Positions 22,998 to 32,508 of a stretch of DNA of 64,000 nt are shown one piece after another. This stretch comes from Enterobacter sp. Bisph1 (GTDB taxonomy: Bacteria > Pseudomonadota > Gammaproteobacteria > Enterobacterales > Enterobacteriaceae): positions 1 through 64,000 of the forward strand of contig NZ_JXAG01000051.1 of the NCBI RefSeq assembly GCF_000814905.1, written 5' to 3'. A program made the position numbers and the translations under genes. How positions within the stretch are numbered: position 1 is the first letter of the stretch; each line of letters opens with the position of its first letter. The notes beneath the pieces were generated by a model. That model was not told the DNA's origin, searched no databases, and saw nothing but the letters and a program-made list of their open reading frames with translations.

Positions 22998-24383
22998 ATG
23001 ACACTTTTTTTAGATCAGCCCGGCGATGAAGGATTAGCCGGACGTGCGCGATTATGGGCGATGATCGCAGTAATGATCAGCACCACCATGGCGGTGTTTG
23101 ATGGCGCAATGGTCAATATCGCCCTGCCCCAAATTGCCCGTGCGTTGCAGGTAAGCGCCGGTGACGCAGTGTGGGTGGCCAATGGCTATCTGCTTTCTGC
23201 CGCCATGACGCTAGCCATTTTTGCCGCGCTGGCGGCGCGTATCGGCTTTCAAAAGCTGTTTGCCGCAGGGCTTATCCTTTTCACCCTGGCCTCTGTCGGC
23301 TGTGCGCTGGCTTCGTCATTAGAGATGCTGGTCACGATGCGCATTATCCAGGGCATCGGCAGCGCGGCGACGCTGAGTATTGCCCCGGCGATCCTACGGT
23401 CGGTTTTCCCGAATCGTTTACTTGGCCGCATTCTCGGTATCAACGCCTTGTTAATTGCCACCAGCACCGCTGTTGCGCCGGTTTTAGGCGGCACGCTGTT
23501 GGCAACATTGAGCTGGCAGTGGCTATTCGCTATTAATCTTCCCCTTGGGACGCTGGCGCTCATATTAACGCTGCGCGTGATCCCTTCTGCCACCCAGGCT
23601 CAGCAAGGATCGTTTGATACCCCGGGCGCGCTATTGTCGGCCATTATGCTGGGGGCGCTGGTGATGGCAGCTAACGCGTTTTCTCACGCCGGGGCGATTG
23701 ACAGAGCGCTGGTTTACGGTGTGGTCGGGCTGCTTGCCGGAGTCGCTTTTATATTACGTCAGCGCCGAGCGTTGCAACCGCTGATACCGCTGGCGCTCTT
23801 CGCCTCTGGTCGGTTTTCTCTGGCCGCGCTCACCTCGCTGACCTCGTTTGTCAGCCAAGGGATCACCTTTATCGCCCTGCCGTTTCTCTATCAAAGCGTT
23901 TATGGCTACAGCGCTTTTGCCTCAGCGCTGCTGTTTACCGCCTGGCCCGTAGGCATCATGCTGGTTGCGCCTCACGCCGGACGGCTCGCCGATCGCTATC
24001 CGCCGTCGATGATTGCTTCCGTCGGTCTGGGGCTGTTTGCCGTCGGGTTAATTTTGCTGGCGCGCTTACCACAAGCGCCGCAGATTTGGGATATCTGCCT
24101 GCGCAGCCTGCTTTGCGGCATCGGTTTTGGCTGCTTTCAAAGCCCGAATAACAAAGAGCTGATGGGCAGCGCTGCCCGGGAGCACAGCGGGTACGCTTCT
24201 GGCGTGCTGGCGATTATGCGCACTTTTGGTCAGTGCCTCGGTGCCGCGCTTTTCGGTGGGATCCTCTCGCTCAATGCTCATGGCGATACGGTCGTGCATG
24301 CGGTTCGTATTGGCTTAACATTAGCCGCAGCGGCGACCCTTCTCGCTCTGCTCTTAAGCGCAAGCCGCATCCGGCAATCATAG
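22998..24383 (+). CDS. DHA2-family (14-helix) MFS drug exporter, YebQ-like
   Basis: A 461-residue major facilitator. Motifs: AVFDGAMVNIALPQIAR in helix 1, WVANGYLLSAAMTLAIFAAL, motif C-like IATSTAVAPVLGGTLLATLS, and WQWLFAINLPLG. These are typical of H+-driven drug exporters of the SmvA/YebQ/EmrB group; substrates are unknown. GC-rich codons contrast with the AT-rich protease-like genes on both sides, so this may be older resident DNA. A GGAGG site precedes ATG 22998. The divergent LysR copy next to it is broken; the functional LysR lies 2.5 kb away. The 24384-24632 stretch after it shows nothing recognisable. Confidence 0.9.
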   Translation: MTLFLDQPGDEGLAGRARLWAMIAVMISTTMAVFDGAMVNIALPQIARALQVSAGDAVWVANGYLLSAAMTLAIFAALAARIGFQKLFAAGLILFTLASVGCALASSLEMLVTMRIIQGIGSAATLSIAPAILRSVFPNRLLGRILGINALLIATSTAVAPVLGGTLLATLSWQWLFAINLPLGTLALILTLRVIPSATQAQQGSFDTPGALLSAIMLGALVMAANAFSHAGAIDRALVYGVVGLLAGVAFILRQRRALQPLIPLALFASGRFSLAALTSLTSFVSQGITFIALPFLYQSVYGYSAFASALLFTAWPVGIMLVAPHAGRLADRYPPSMIASVGLGLFAVGLILLARLPQAPQIWDICLRSLLCGIGFGCFQSPNNKELMGSAAREHSGYASGVLAIMRTFGQCLGAALFGGILSLNAHGDTVVHAVRIGLTLAAAATLLALLLSASRIRQS

Positions 24384-24632
24384 ATCAGGAAAAGGTATAT
24401 TCCCTCTCTCTATAACGTAAAACAGCGCGGAGGGATGGAGACACTCGCGCAGGGCGGGTAAAAGGTGACGGCGTTAGGCGTGGAGGCAAGGGTTATCAGC
24501 GGCATTGTGCGTGCCCTGGCTTCACTTTTTATTGTCTTGACGTTCTGTGTCTCCCGCCCCTTTGCACCCCACGCAGTTTTCCCGTTAATGGCTGCATGAC
24601 AGATATTTCAACTTTTTAAAATTTTAAGCTTG

Positions 24633-25556
24633 TCATACTTCGATTTCCACACCTACTTCGATTTCCACACCTACATCGATTTCCACACCTACTTCGGTTT
24701 CCACTCCTGCTTCGGTTTCCACAAAAATATGGACGGGTTGCGGGTTCAATTGAAAGGTTTGTGTAAGATCGAAATTCCTGGCTAAAGTATGCATTAACAT
24801 CTCATAGCAACAACTTCCATTGGTGGGCAATGCATATATACCTTTGTTAACATCAAAAAAATATAAACATTGTTCATAGTTGATAATAACTGATACATGG
24901 GGAAATGCTTTCTCCTCAGGCACGTCAGTCTCTAACCGGGTAGACATGATCAACGCTTTATTCTCATAAGCATCAGGAGTGTTTAACATACTATCTATCG
25001 TGCTTTTTGCTTCTATGGCATCGTAAAGCGAATAACGTAATTTATTTTCCTTTTCATGGTTGTATTTTCGCAACATTGAGAGGTATTTTTCCTGTGAATT
25101 AAGCACCCTAATGGTCTTTTGTTTTTTATCGATTATATCCAGAGAAAAATGATTATAAGATGAATGCGCTTTATGTAAAAAGTTGCTAAATTCGTAGAAC
25201 TGACGCACCTCTTCCAGTGGGAAATTGAGTATGTTAGCGCTATTTGCAGCATTTAAAAAGGTCTCTTGTATTTTTAATCTGCTGGGATCGCTTAACACTG
25301 TATTTTGTGAATTTAAATATTTGTGATTTTTAAGTAAGTTATCTTGCATACGAAGTTTATGCACGTCGGCGATGTCCATCTCATTCTGTTTTTTGTTTTT
25401 TCCGGCATACCTTAATAACTCACAAGACCAATAGAGACTAGCGCCAAAACAAAGCCCGGTATTTTGTTGCATTAAATTAAGATAGCGTGCATATATGCCC
25501 TGAATATTTATTGCAAGGGTGTCTCTTTTAAGGGATTGTCTTTTCACTCTGTGCAT
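24633..25556 (-). CDS. Putative C58/YopT-like cysteine protease, paralogue E, with repeat tail
   Basis: A 307-residue protein, closest to paralogue A. Predicted triad: Cys36 (GLCFGASLYWSCELL), His200 (FPHVSVIINYEQ) and Asp215 (LYFFDVNKGIYALP). The Cys motif keeps the GxCxxxLxW pattern of C58 enzymes. Shared motifs include RQFYEFSNFLHKAH, NSQEKYL, LRYSLYDAIEAK and the C-terminal VHIFVE. After residue about 282 it ends in a six-residue repeat (VG-VE-[IT]-[ED]), about four and a half units, encoded by 18-base tandem DNA repeats; no other paralogue has this. It is separated from the rest by the exporter gene. A weaker version of the GTGAT element (25616-25630) lies 60 bases upstream. No signal peptide is seen. 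Confidence 0.75.
   Translation of the reverse strand: MHRVKRQSLKRDTLAINIQGIYARYLNLMQQNTGLCFGASLYWSCELLRYAGKNKKQNEMDIADVHKLRMQDNLLKNHKYLNSQNTVLSDPSRLKIQETFLNAANSANILNFPLEEVRQFYEFSNFLHKAHSSYNHFSLDIIDKKQKTIRVLNSQEKYLSMLRKYNHEKENKLRYSLYDAIEAKSTIDSMLNTPDAYENKALIMSTRLETDVPEEKAFPHVSVIINYEQCLYFFDVNKGIYALPTNGSCCYEMLMHTLARNFDLTQTFQLNPQPVHIFVETEAGVETEVGVEIDVGVEIEVGVEIEV
24637..24726. repeat. Tandem 18-bp repeat encoding the tail of paralogue E
   Basis: Five consecutive 18-base units (ACTTCGATTTCCACACCT and variants) at 24637, 24655, 24673, 24691 and 24709. Units 1-3 are identical or differ by one base, and the last one is degenerate. Because 18 is a multiple of three, gain or loss of units changes tail length without breaking the frame. 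Confidence 0.93.
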
Positions 25557-25952
25557 AATGCTGTTCCTCTCGCTGCAAATAAAGTTAAGCTAGTTATCCT
25601 CTATAGAGAGGGGAAGTGATTAATTATGAAGCTTTATGATTCTGCTTAAATTAATTGCAAATATTCTCTGAGGATAGAGTTTGGCGTTAGTTATTGTCTT
25701 GATTAAGTAGAAAGCAACAATTTATCCGGCTGTTTGAGAGGGCAATCTGCAGGAAGCCGCACGCTGCTTTGCGTTGCGACATTGGGGCTGCGTAGTGCAA
25801 CGCCATTCTAAACTTTAGTAAGAGGAATAAAAGCCTACTGAAGTTAAGGAAATAATCAGTGATTTCATCTAGTTATTTTTTATGTTATTTCTATTTGCCC
25901 CGCATATCAAACGTCCGGCTTTCCACAAAGGCCCTGGATGAGGCTCAAAATA
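25557..25952. other. Intergenic region at the right end of the AT-rich island
   Basis: 396 bases without a gene. It holds the promoter of paralogue E, with a partial GTGAT-TAATT-ATGAA element at 25616-25630, and the leader of the following response regulator. Base composition returns to GC-rich just after 25900. I looked for a second dif-like site, a tRNA end or a terminal repeat and saw none. Confidence 0.5.
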
Positions 25953-26573
25953 ATGGAACCTATTGTATATATTGTTGATGATGATAACGCCGTCAGACGC
26001 GCGATCGTTCGTCTGCTGGCAGCAGAAGGTTACCGCGCCCTTGATTTTGCCTCCGCGGAGGCGTTCCTCGCCCACCCGTTGGTTACGGTGCCCGCCTGTT
26101 TGATTCTCGATTTGAATATGCCGGTGGCGGATGGTTTCGATGTCGCCAGTGCGCTTAAGGATCGCGGGCGCGCCCTGCCGATTATCTTTCTGACCGGTTA
26201 TGGCACCATCCCGCTGACCGTGCAGGCGATGAAAGCCGGCGCGCGGGAGTTTTTGACCAAGCCCGTAGAGTCAGAGCGTCTGCTGGGTGCCGTTGCCGAT
26301 GCCCTCAATGTCGCCGCGCAGGAATTTGACCAGCAGCAGGAACAATTTGCCCTGCGCCAGCGCCATTTATCCCTGACGCCGCGCGAGCAGGAAGTGTTTG
26401 AATTGGCGATCAGCGGCCTGTTGAACAAACAGATCGCGGCGGAACTCGGCGTGAGCGAAATTACCGTCAAAGTGCATCGCCGCCGGGTGATGGACAAAAT
26501 GCAGGCCCGCTCGCTGGCGGATCTGGTGCATGCCGCCGGCCACCTGCAGATCGCCAAATCCCGCAGCCGTTAA
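25953..26573 (+). CDS. FixJ/NarL-type response regulator
   Basis: A 206-residue regulator starting MEPIVYIVDDDNAVRR at 25953, with a GAGG site nine bases before; an ATG at 25938 has no ribosome site. The receiver has the phospho-acceptor Asp53 (LILDLNMPVADG) and LTKPVE. The C-terminal LuxR helix-turn-helix reads LTPREQEVFELAISGLLNKQ and SEITVKVHRRRVMDKM. This FixJ architecture usually pairs with PAS-containing histidine kinases. The convergent neighbour, overlapping its last bases tail to tail, is a giant PAS-histidine kinase. I infer it is the output of that kinase. Confidence 0.93.
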   Translation: MEPIVYIVDDDNAVRRAIVRLLAAEGYRALDFASAEAFLAHPLVTVPACLILDLNMPVADGFDVASALKDRGRALPIIFLTGYGTIPLTVQAMKAGAREFLTKPVESERLLGAVADALNVAAQEFDQQQEQFALRQRHLSLTPREQEVFELAISGLLNKQIAAELGVSEITVKVHRRRVMDKMQARSLADLVHAAGHLQIAKSRSR

Positions 26574-29500
26574 TCCTCTGCCAGCGGTAAGGTAAAGGCA
26601 AACACGCTGCCGAAAGGCAGCCTTGATTGCGCGCTCAGGGTGCCGTTGTGCCGTTCAATAATCGCATGGCTGATAGTCAGCCCCATGCCCATTCCCTGCG
26701 TTTTAGTGGTATAGAACGACTCAAAGAGCCGGGATTGCACAGCCGCATCCATGCCGCTACCGGTATCGGCAATCTGGCATATCACTTCCTGCGGACCCGG
26801 TGAAAGTGTTGAAAGGGTTAATACGCGAGGACGCGAATCGATCTCCGCCATCGCTTCTACGGCGTTCATCACCAGGTTAAGCAGCACCTGCTGGATCTGC
26901 ACGCTGTCGCCATAAATAAAAGGGTTATCTGCATCCAGCGCATATTCAACAGCGATATCCCGCCGCGCCAGTTCGCTGCGTGAAAGGGTCATAATATGGC
27001 GCAGCAAAAAATGCAGGTCTATACGCTCGAACACCGGTTCCTGTCTGCGCGTCAGCGCCTGCAGGCTGCGGATCACCTCCCCGGCGCGCTGCCCTTCGCT
27101 GATAATCTCCTCCAGCCCGACGCGCACATTATCCACGGGGATCGGCGAACGATTGAGCCAGCGCAGGCTGGCACCGGCGTTGGAGACTATCGACATCAGC
27201 GGCTGGTTAATCTCATGGGCAATCGACGAGGTTAATTGCCCGACGGTGGTCGCACGGGAAACACGCGCCAGCTCGGCCTGGGCAATACGCGCCGCATCTT
27301 CACTTTGCCGCTGGGCGGTGATATCGGTAATGGTGCCAAAATATTCATGCACTTCATCGCCGGTGCACACCGGATCGCCAATGCCAAGAATATAGCGGCA
27401 CGCACCATCGCTACGGATAATGCGAAATTCAGCCTGCATGGTTAGACCTTGCGCCACGCTGCGGGTCACCAGCGCACTGATATGCGGATGATCGTCCGGA
27501 TGGACAAACGTTAAAAACTCCGCCATTGAGATAAGCTCACGCTCCTCATCAATGCCGAGGATGCGCGCATACTCATCGGACATATGCATTAGATCCTGCG
27601 CAAGCTCCCAGCGCCAGGTTCCGGTGTGGCTAATTTGCTCGCCTAACATCAGCGATGTTTGGCTGGCGCGCAGCTCTTTTTCAACGCGCCGACGCTGAAC
27701 GTTCTCCTCCACCAGCTTGGTGTACAGCCGCGCGGTTTCCAGCGAAACCGCAGCATGGGCACCGAGCAAATTGACCACTCTCGACTGTCCAGCGGTAAAC
27801 ATCTCCGGCATCAGGCGGTTTTCCAGATATAAAACGCCCACGAGCCGCGCCTGTTTAAACATCGGTACGCACATCACCGCCGCCCCGGAAGAAATTAAAT
27901 ACGCATCCTGGCTAAACGGGCTGTACTCTTCCGGCCTGCCGGTGCGGATCTCCTGCCCCGTGCGGATCACCGCCGCCAGCACGGATAACGGCATATCCGT
28001 AGCCGTCGGGATCTCTTTCAGCACCCGCACAATCACCCCCTCGTGGCTGGAGTGCGCGCTGGCTTCGATTTCCGGAATATTGTCGTCGAGCACGCGAATC
28101 AATAAGCCGCGCTGGGCACCGGCGCGTTCCAGCAGCATGGTCATCAGGATCTGAATCAGCCGTTCGAGGTTGATCTCCTCTGAAAGCGCGCGCGAGGCTT
28201 TGATAATGCTTTGCAGATCGCGGATTTCATCGTTCTGCGCAAAGGCGATCGTGTCATAAGGCGTGCTTTCGCCCGGTGTGAAAAGATGGGGATGTTCATG
28301 CTGCAAATGACGCACTTTTGCCTGCGCGCCCGTGCGTCCCCACGCCGCCATCGCCCCGCGAAAATAGGCGTCTGCCGCCGTCTGAAAACCGCAGGAGAGC
28401 GCGAAACGCCCCGCCAGCTCATGGGCCAGCCCGTTGCTCGGGTTAAACCCCCCTTCGCGCGACAGGCGGATAGCCTTTTCATACTGTTCCAGCGCAATGC
28501 TGTTCATACCGTCAAGACGCACAATTTCCGCATACACCAGCGCTTCTTTATCGCTAAACGTACCGGGATTGACGCGTGCCCAGCGGGCAATTTTATTGTA
28601 ATGCTCGTTTAAGCGCAGACGGTGTTCGGCGGAAAACGTCTCCGGGGTCAGCTGCATCGACAGTGCCAGCGCGCTGTAGAGATGATAATCAAGCTGACTG
28701 ATATGACCCGGTGCAGACCACAGGTGAATCCCGGCTTTTTGCAGGCACTGTTCAGCCTGAACATAGGCTCCGGAAAGGAAACGCGCCATGCCCATATAGA
28801 GCCAGAACCAGAAATGGATGGTCGCAGGCGGTTTTTGTGGCAACAGCTCGTGAGGCAGGATCTCGTCGTCGCTAAACATCCCTTCTGGTTGACGCAGATA
28901 CTCGACAAAGTGACGTTGTAACAACAGAATATGATCCATATCGGAGAAACCCGTGGCGCGCACAAAGGCCAGCGCGCGATCGATAGCGTCCCTTACGGTA
29001 TCAAGATGGTCGCCACGGCTCAGGGAATTCACCACCTGACGGAAGGTGGCAATACAGGCAATGGTTAAATCGCCGTTGGCGACCGCGGCGGTAAAACAGG
29101 CGTTGGCACACTCGACGCTGCGCGACAGCGGCTGGGTCCAGACGCTGCTGCGCCCGACTGCCAACAAGGTTTTAGCGGCAAAGCCCTGTAATTCGTGACG
29201 CTTTACCAACTCCTGGGCCAGCGCGCCGTAGCGAAAACCAAGTTCATACTCTTCATAGCGTTCCCCGAGCAGCACGCCAAACCAGGCCAGCGCCGGGGTC
29301 GATGCACCGGTTAATCCGCGTTCAAGAGTCAGATTCAGCATCTGGCACAGCAACAGAAAATGCAGACGCGGGCAGATAAAGCTGGCGTATAAACTGGCGC
29401 TGGCCAGCAGATTCATCAGGGCGTCGGTTTCCTGGTGATTCATACGCGGCAGCGCCATAAACAGGCGCGATGGATTATCACCGATCCGCGCATAAATCGC

Positions 29501-32122
29501 CTGCCACGCCGCATCACACTCTGCTTCATCGGCGTAACGGTGAATATCAATGCCGAACACCGTCAGCCAGCCGAGGGTCGTTTCCAGCGCCAGTTGATAA
29601 CCGGACTGGCGAATATGTACTTCAGCCAGCAGCGTGGCGGCCTGCGCTTTTTCCGCCAGCCCGCCGGGAGACGCCAGCAGGCGTTCGCACAGTCCGCGGG
29701 CGGTTGCCAGATTACCCAGTAAAAATTCACAGGCGGTCTCTTCCAGAGAACGGGCAAAATCGCAGGGTGTATCGGCGTTATCCAACCGTTTTGCCTGGTG
29801 TAAATAGTTCAGTGCCGAGGCGTAATCGCCGGTGCGTTTGGCCCGCCGGGCTGCCAGAAGCGAAAGCTCAATAAAGCGCTGCCGCTGTGTTTGCGGGATC
29901 GCCTCAATCGCTTCTGCCGCTTCGGCCATATGGTGCAGGGTTCGAAACAGCACTTCATTGCCAGGAGCCTGTTCCGCCGTTTGCGCCAACAGCGTGGCGG
30001 TCGTCAAATGCAACTGGCGACGATGTTCTGGTGTTAGCAGCGCGCGGGCGGCCTCATAAATACGTTCATGGAAAAATGTGTACGCATCGGCGTTGAGCGT
30101 AATCAAATGCAGCGCTACCGCCGGATGCAGCCGGTAGCCGATCTCACTCTTATCGCAGCCGAGCACGCGGCTTAGCAGCGGAATGTCCCCTGCGCTGCCC
30201 AGACAGGCCATACAGCCGAGTAGCGATTGTGTTTCGGGCGGCATATGTACCAGCTGTTGCAGCAGCAGATCGGGCATGTTTTCGCTGTAATAGCGGGCGC
30301 TAATGGTCTGCAGATCATATTGCCACTTGCCCTGATGGCTACTGTGAGTGACCAGACCCTCTTCAATAATGCGTTTCGAGAACTCATGAACATACAACGG
30401 ATTGCCGCCGGTTTTCTCGTGGACAAGTTTTGCCAGATCGGCAATGGAGGCGGTCCGGGTCTGGAAAATCGCCGCCAGCCAGCGCGCAATTGCTTTGGTC
30501 GACAGCGGCTGCGGCACACAGGTAATAACCCGGTTGGCGGCGCTGCACAGGCGCGTTAACGCCGCGGCGAAAGTAGCATCCTCTAAGGAAGCCAAATCCT
30601 GGTGAGAAACCACCATTAATAACGGTACCGCATGACTGTGTTGTAACAGATATTCCAGCAGTTGCAGGCTGGCGTCATCGATCCAGTGCAGATTATCAAT
30701 CAGGATGATTAACGGGCAGCCCGGCGTCGCCAGCACATTTATCAGCCGCAGCATCATGGCGTTAAAGCGTGCGCGTGTATCGAGGGATAAGGTCTCGGCG
30801 GCCGCACCGGATTTAGCGTCAATCAGTAGCCCCAGCTCCGGCACGAAGCTGACCGCCAGCGATTCATAGCCTGCCAGCGCATTATTGAGCCGGACTTTCC
30901 AGCGCGCCACCTCTTCGGCGGGCAATCCCAGCAGATGCAATACCAGCGAGCGAAAAGCGCGGCTCAGCACGCCTAACGGCATCACGGAGGCATTCTGTTC
31001 CACTTTGCCCAGCGCAATAAGCGTCGGGCGGGTGTGAAACGCCTTCAGCGAGGAGGCCATTAACGACGATTTACCCATCCCGGTAGGACCGCTGAGGGTG
31101 ACCAGCGTTTGTGTACCGCTTTGCACCACCGCATCGAGGGCCTGCGCCAGCTCTTTGGCTTGCGGATGAGCGCGATAGAGCGTGTTGGCAAAGTGCAGAC
31201 CTGGCGATCTATCCTGCAAACCCGGCGTAAACGGGGCGATATCGCCCTCTCTGCTTAGCGTTGCCTGGCAGCGGCGTAAATCCGCTATTAAGCCATCAAC
31301 GGTCTGATAGCGTTTGTCCGGCGATTTGGCCAATAACTTTAGTACTATCGTCGACAGCATTTCCGGCAGCCCTGCGCGCGAAAGATGCGGCGCAGCCGGT
31401 TCGGAGGCAATATGGTGCAACACCCATTCCGCCTGCCCGCCTTCACTAAGATCGAATGGCCGCGTGCCCGTCAGCAGTTCATACAACACAATTCCCAGGC
31501 TGTAGAGGTCGCTGCGGCTGTCCACGGCATGATGGGTGCGGGCGGTATGTTCCGGCGACATATACGCCAGCGTCCCGCCGGCCGCCGGCAGCCAGCTCTG
31601 CGCCAGTTCGCCAGCGGTGCTGGTGGTAAGGCCGAATCCGCCGAGGCGACAGCCGTCGTCGCTGAGAAAGATATTGCCCGGTTTGATATCGCCATGGATC
31701 AGATTGTGACGGTGCATCTGGCGCAACGGCGCGCAAATGCGCAGCGTCAGTTCAAGCCAGTCGTCGACAGAAGGGACAGGCTGGCCGGTCAGGCGCGTCA
31801 GCGGTTTAAAGGTAAAGAAGGGATAGACCAGCGCCATACGGCCATGATATTGCGTGCTGGCGACGGGCTTGATCGCCCATGCGCTGTCAAGGTGCGGACA
31901 GAGGGTTAATTCATGGTTCAGCAGCAGGCTGGCACTCGGTTCGGCATCGTCGCTCACCGCCGTGGCAAGGATAAAGGCATCGCTGGCCCATGGATAATGG
32001 GCATTCATCCAGATAATGCTGCCTTCCTGCGCCAGCGGCGTGTAGATGGCACCGTCCTGTAGCGTAAACGGCTGGTTTTCGCCCACCAGCCGGGGCCAAT
32101 TAGGTAATGCCTGTTCGGTCAT
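26570..32122 (-). CDS. 1,850-residue Ser/Thr-kinase-like / AAA ATPase / GAF / PAS / histidine kinase
   Basis: Domains in order: a Ser/Thr-kinase-like domain (residues about 1-285), with the catalytic loop HGDIKPGN (Asp145); an AAA/STAND ATPase with P-loop GPTGMGKS at 344-351 and ILIDNLHWID; a long helical TPR-like region (about 700-1260); a GAF domain (about 1300-1450); a PAS domain with a PAC end (GIGDPVCTGDEVHEYFGTIT); and a histidine kinase with SIAHEINQPL (His1636), N-box LLNLVMNAVEAM, G1 DTGSGMD and G2 GMGMGL. The kinase-like domain has GFG where DFG is expected (Gly162), and no clear glycine loop or VAIK lysine, so it may be a pseudokinase. Such trifunctional sensors occur in many bacteria; their stimuli are mostly unknown. 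It is the last gene of a five-gene minus-strand operon and overlaps the receiver gene upstream by four bases. Confidence 0.93.
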   Translation of the reverse strand: MTEQALPNWPRLVGENQPFTLQDGAIYTPLAQEGSIIWMNAHYPWASDAFILATAVSDDAEPSASLLLNHELTLCPHLDSAWAIKPVASTQYHGRMALVYPFFTFKPLTRLTGQPVPSVDDWLELTLRICAPLRQMHRHNLIHGDIKPGNIFLSDDGCRLGGFGLTTSTAGELAQSWLPAAGGTLAYMSPEHTARTHHAVDSRSDLYSLGIVLYELLTGTRPFDLSEGGQAEWVLHHIASEPAAPHLSRAGLPEMLSTIVLKLLAKSPDKRYQTVDGLIADLRRCQATLSREGDIAPFTPGLQDRSPGLHFANTLYRAHPQAKELAQALDAVVQSGTQTLVTLSGPTGMGKSSLMASSLKAFHTRPTLIALGKVEQNASVMPLGVLSRAFRSLVLHLLGLPAEEVARWKVRLNNALAGYESLAVSFVPELGLLIDAKSGAAAETLSLDTRARFNAMMLRLINVLATPGCPLIILIDNLHWIDDASLQLLEYLLQHSHAVPLLMVVSHQDLASLEDATFAAALTRLCSAANRVITCVPQPLSTKAIARWLAAIFQTRTASIADLAKLVHEKTGGNPLYVHEFSKRIIEEGLVTHSSHQGKWQYDLQTISARYYSENMPDLLLQQLVHMPPETQSLLGCMACLGSAGDIPLLSRVLGCDKSEIGYRLHPAVALHLITLNADAYTFFHERIYEAARALLTPEHRRQLHLTTATLLAQTAEQAPGNEVLFRTLHHMAEAAEAIEAIPQTQRQRFIELSLLAARRAKRTGDYASALNYLHQAKRLDNADTPCDFARSLEETACEFLLGNLATARGLCERLLASPGGLAEKAQAATLLAEVHIRQSGYQLALETTLGWLTVFGIDIHRYADEAECDAAWQAIYARIGDNPSRLFMALPRMNHQETDALMNLLASASLYASFICPRLHFLLLCQMLNLTLERGLTGASTPALAWFGVLLGERYEEYELGFRYGALAQELVKRHELQGFAAKTLLAVGRSSVWTQPLSRSVECANACFTAAVANGDLTIACIATFRQVVNSLSRGDHLDTVRDAIDRALAFVRATGFSDMDHILLLQRHFVEYLRQPEGMFSDDEILPHELLPQKPPATIHFWFWLYMGMARFLSGAYVQAEQCLQKAGIHLWSAPGHISQLDYHLYSALALSMQLTPETFSAEHRLRLNEHYNKIARWARVNPGTFSDKEALVYAEIVRLDGMNSIALEQYEKAIRLSREGGFNPSNGLAHELAGRFALSCGFQTAADAYFRGAMAAWGRTGAQAKVRHLQHEHPHLFTPGESTPYDTIAFAQNDEIRDLQSIIKASRALSEEINLERLIQILMTMLLERAGAQRGLLIRVLDDNIPEIEASAHSSHEGVIVRVLKEIPTATDMPLSVLAAVIRTGQEIRTGRPEEYSPFSQDAYLISSGAAVMCVPMFKQARLVGVLYLENRLMPEMFTAGQSRVVNLLGAHAAVSLETARLYTKLVEENVQRRRVEKELRASQTSLMLGEQISHTGTWRWELAQDLMHMSDEYARILGIDEERELISMAEFLTFVHPDDHPHISALVTRSVAQGLTMQAEFRIIRSDGACRYILGIGDPVCTGDEVHEYFGTITDITAQRQSEDAARIAQAELARVSRATTVGQLTSSIAHEINQPLMSIVSNAGASLRWLNRSPIPVDNVRVGLEEIISEGQRAGEVIRSLQALTRRQEPVFERIDLHFLLRHIMTLSRSELARRDIAVEYALDADNPFIYGDSVQIQQVLLNLVMNAVEAMAEIDSRPRVLTLSTLSPGPQEVICQIADTGSGMDAAVQSRLFESFYTTKTQGMGMGLTISHAIIERHNGTLSAQSRLPFGSVFAFTLPLAED

Positions 32123-32505
32123 GGCCTGGTTTCACCCCGCAACAGCACCCGTGAAATATGATTGAGCAGTACGTCGATATCGATCGGTTTATGTAAAAAA
32201 GCAACGGCACCGGGCTGTCCCGCGAACCGTTGCCAGGTTTCATCATCATGGCCGGAGATAAAGATTACCGGCGGTGGACAGGGGCTGAGCTGCAGCTTTT
32301 CGAACAGCGCCGCCCCGCTCATCCCTTTCAGTTTAATGTCGGCGATCACTAGCGCCGTCAGCCGCTGCGAGTGACCATCGTTAAGAAATGCCTCAGCGGA
32401 CGCGAAGGTCAGCGTGGCATAGCCCTCAGAGAGCAGCAAATTACTTAACCCACTGCGTACGGACGGTTCATCATCAATAATGGCAATACGCAGGGAGTGC
32501 GTCAT
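32119..32505 (-). CDS. Single-domain receiver (response regulator without output domain)
   Basis: A 128-residue CheY-like receiver. Acidic pair in IIDDEPSVRSGL, phospho-acceptor Asp56 in LVIADIKLKGMSG, and the conserved Lys in LHKPIDID. There is no DNA-binding domain. Its stop overlaps the start of the giant kinase gene (ATGA), so it is translationally coupled. It most likely modulates phosphotransfer with the kinase and the FixJ-type regulator on the other side. The sequence KPIDIDVLL is typical of FixJ-family receivers. Confidence 0.9.
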   Translation of the reverse strand: MTHSLRIAIIDDEPSVRSGLSNLLLSEGYATLTFASAEAFLNDGHSQRLTALVIADIKLKGMSGAALFEKLQLSPCPPPVIFISGHDDETWQRFAGQPGAVAFLHKPIDIDVLLNHISRVLLRGETRP

Positions 32506-32508
32506 TCG

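Noticed and set aside
24637..24726. CRISPR-like array
   Set aside because: The repeats are contiguous 18-base units without spacers and lie inside a coding frame.
25557..25952. Second dif-like site bounding an Xer-integrated element
   Set aside because: TTATGTTA occurs at 25880 and elsewhere, but without the rest of the XerD arm, the central hexamer or the XerC arm.
28906..28922. Tus/Ter site (GTTGTAAC, also at 30642)
   Set aside because: Only the eight-base core matches; flanks differ, and the bases encode common Leu-Gln codons in the kinase.
29470..29874. 134-codon plus-strand frame opposite the giant kinase
   Set aside because: It is antisense to a continuous multidomain gene; high-GC antisense frames are expected.
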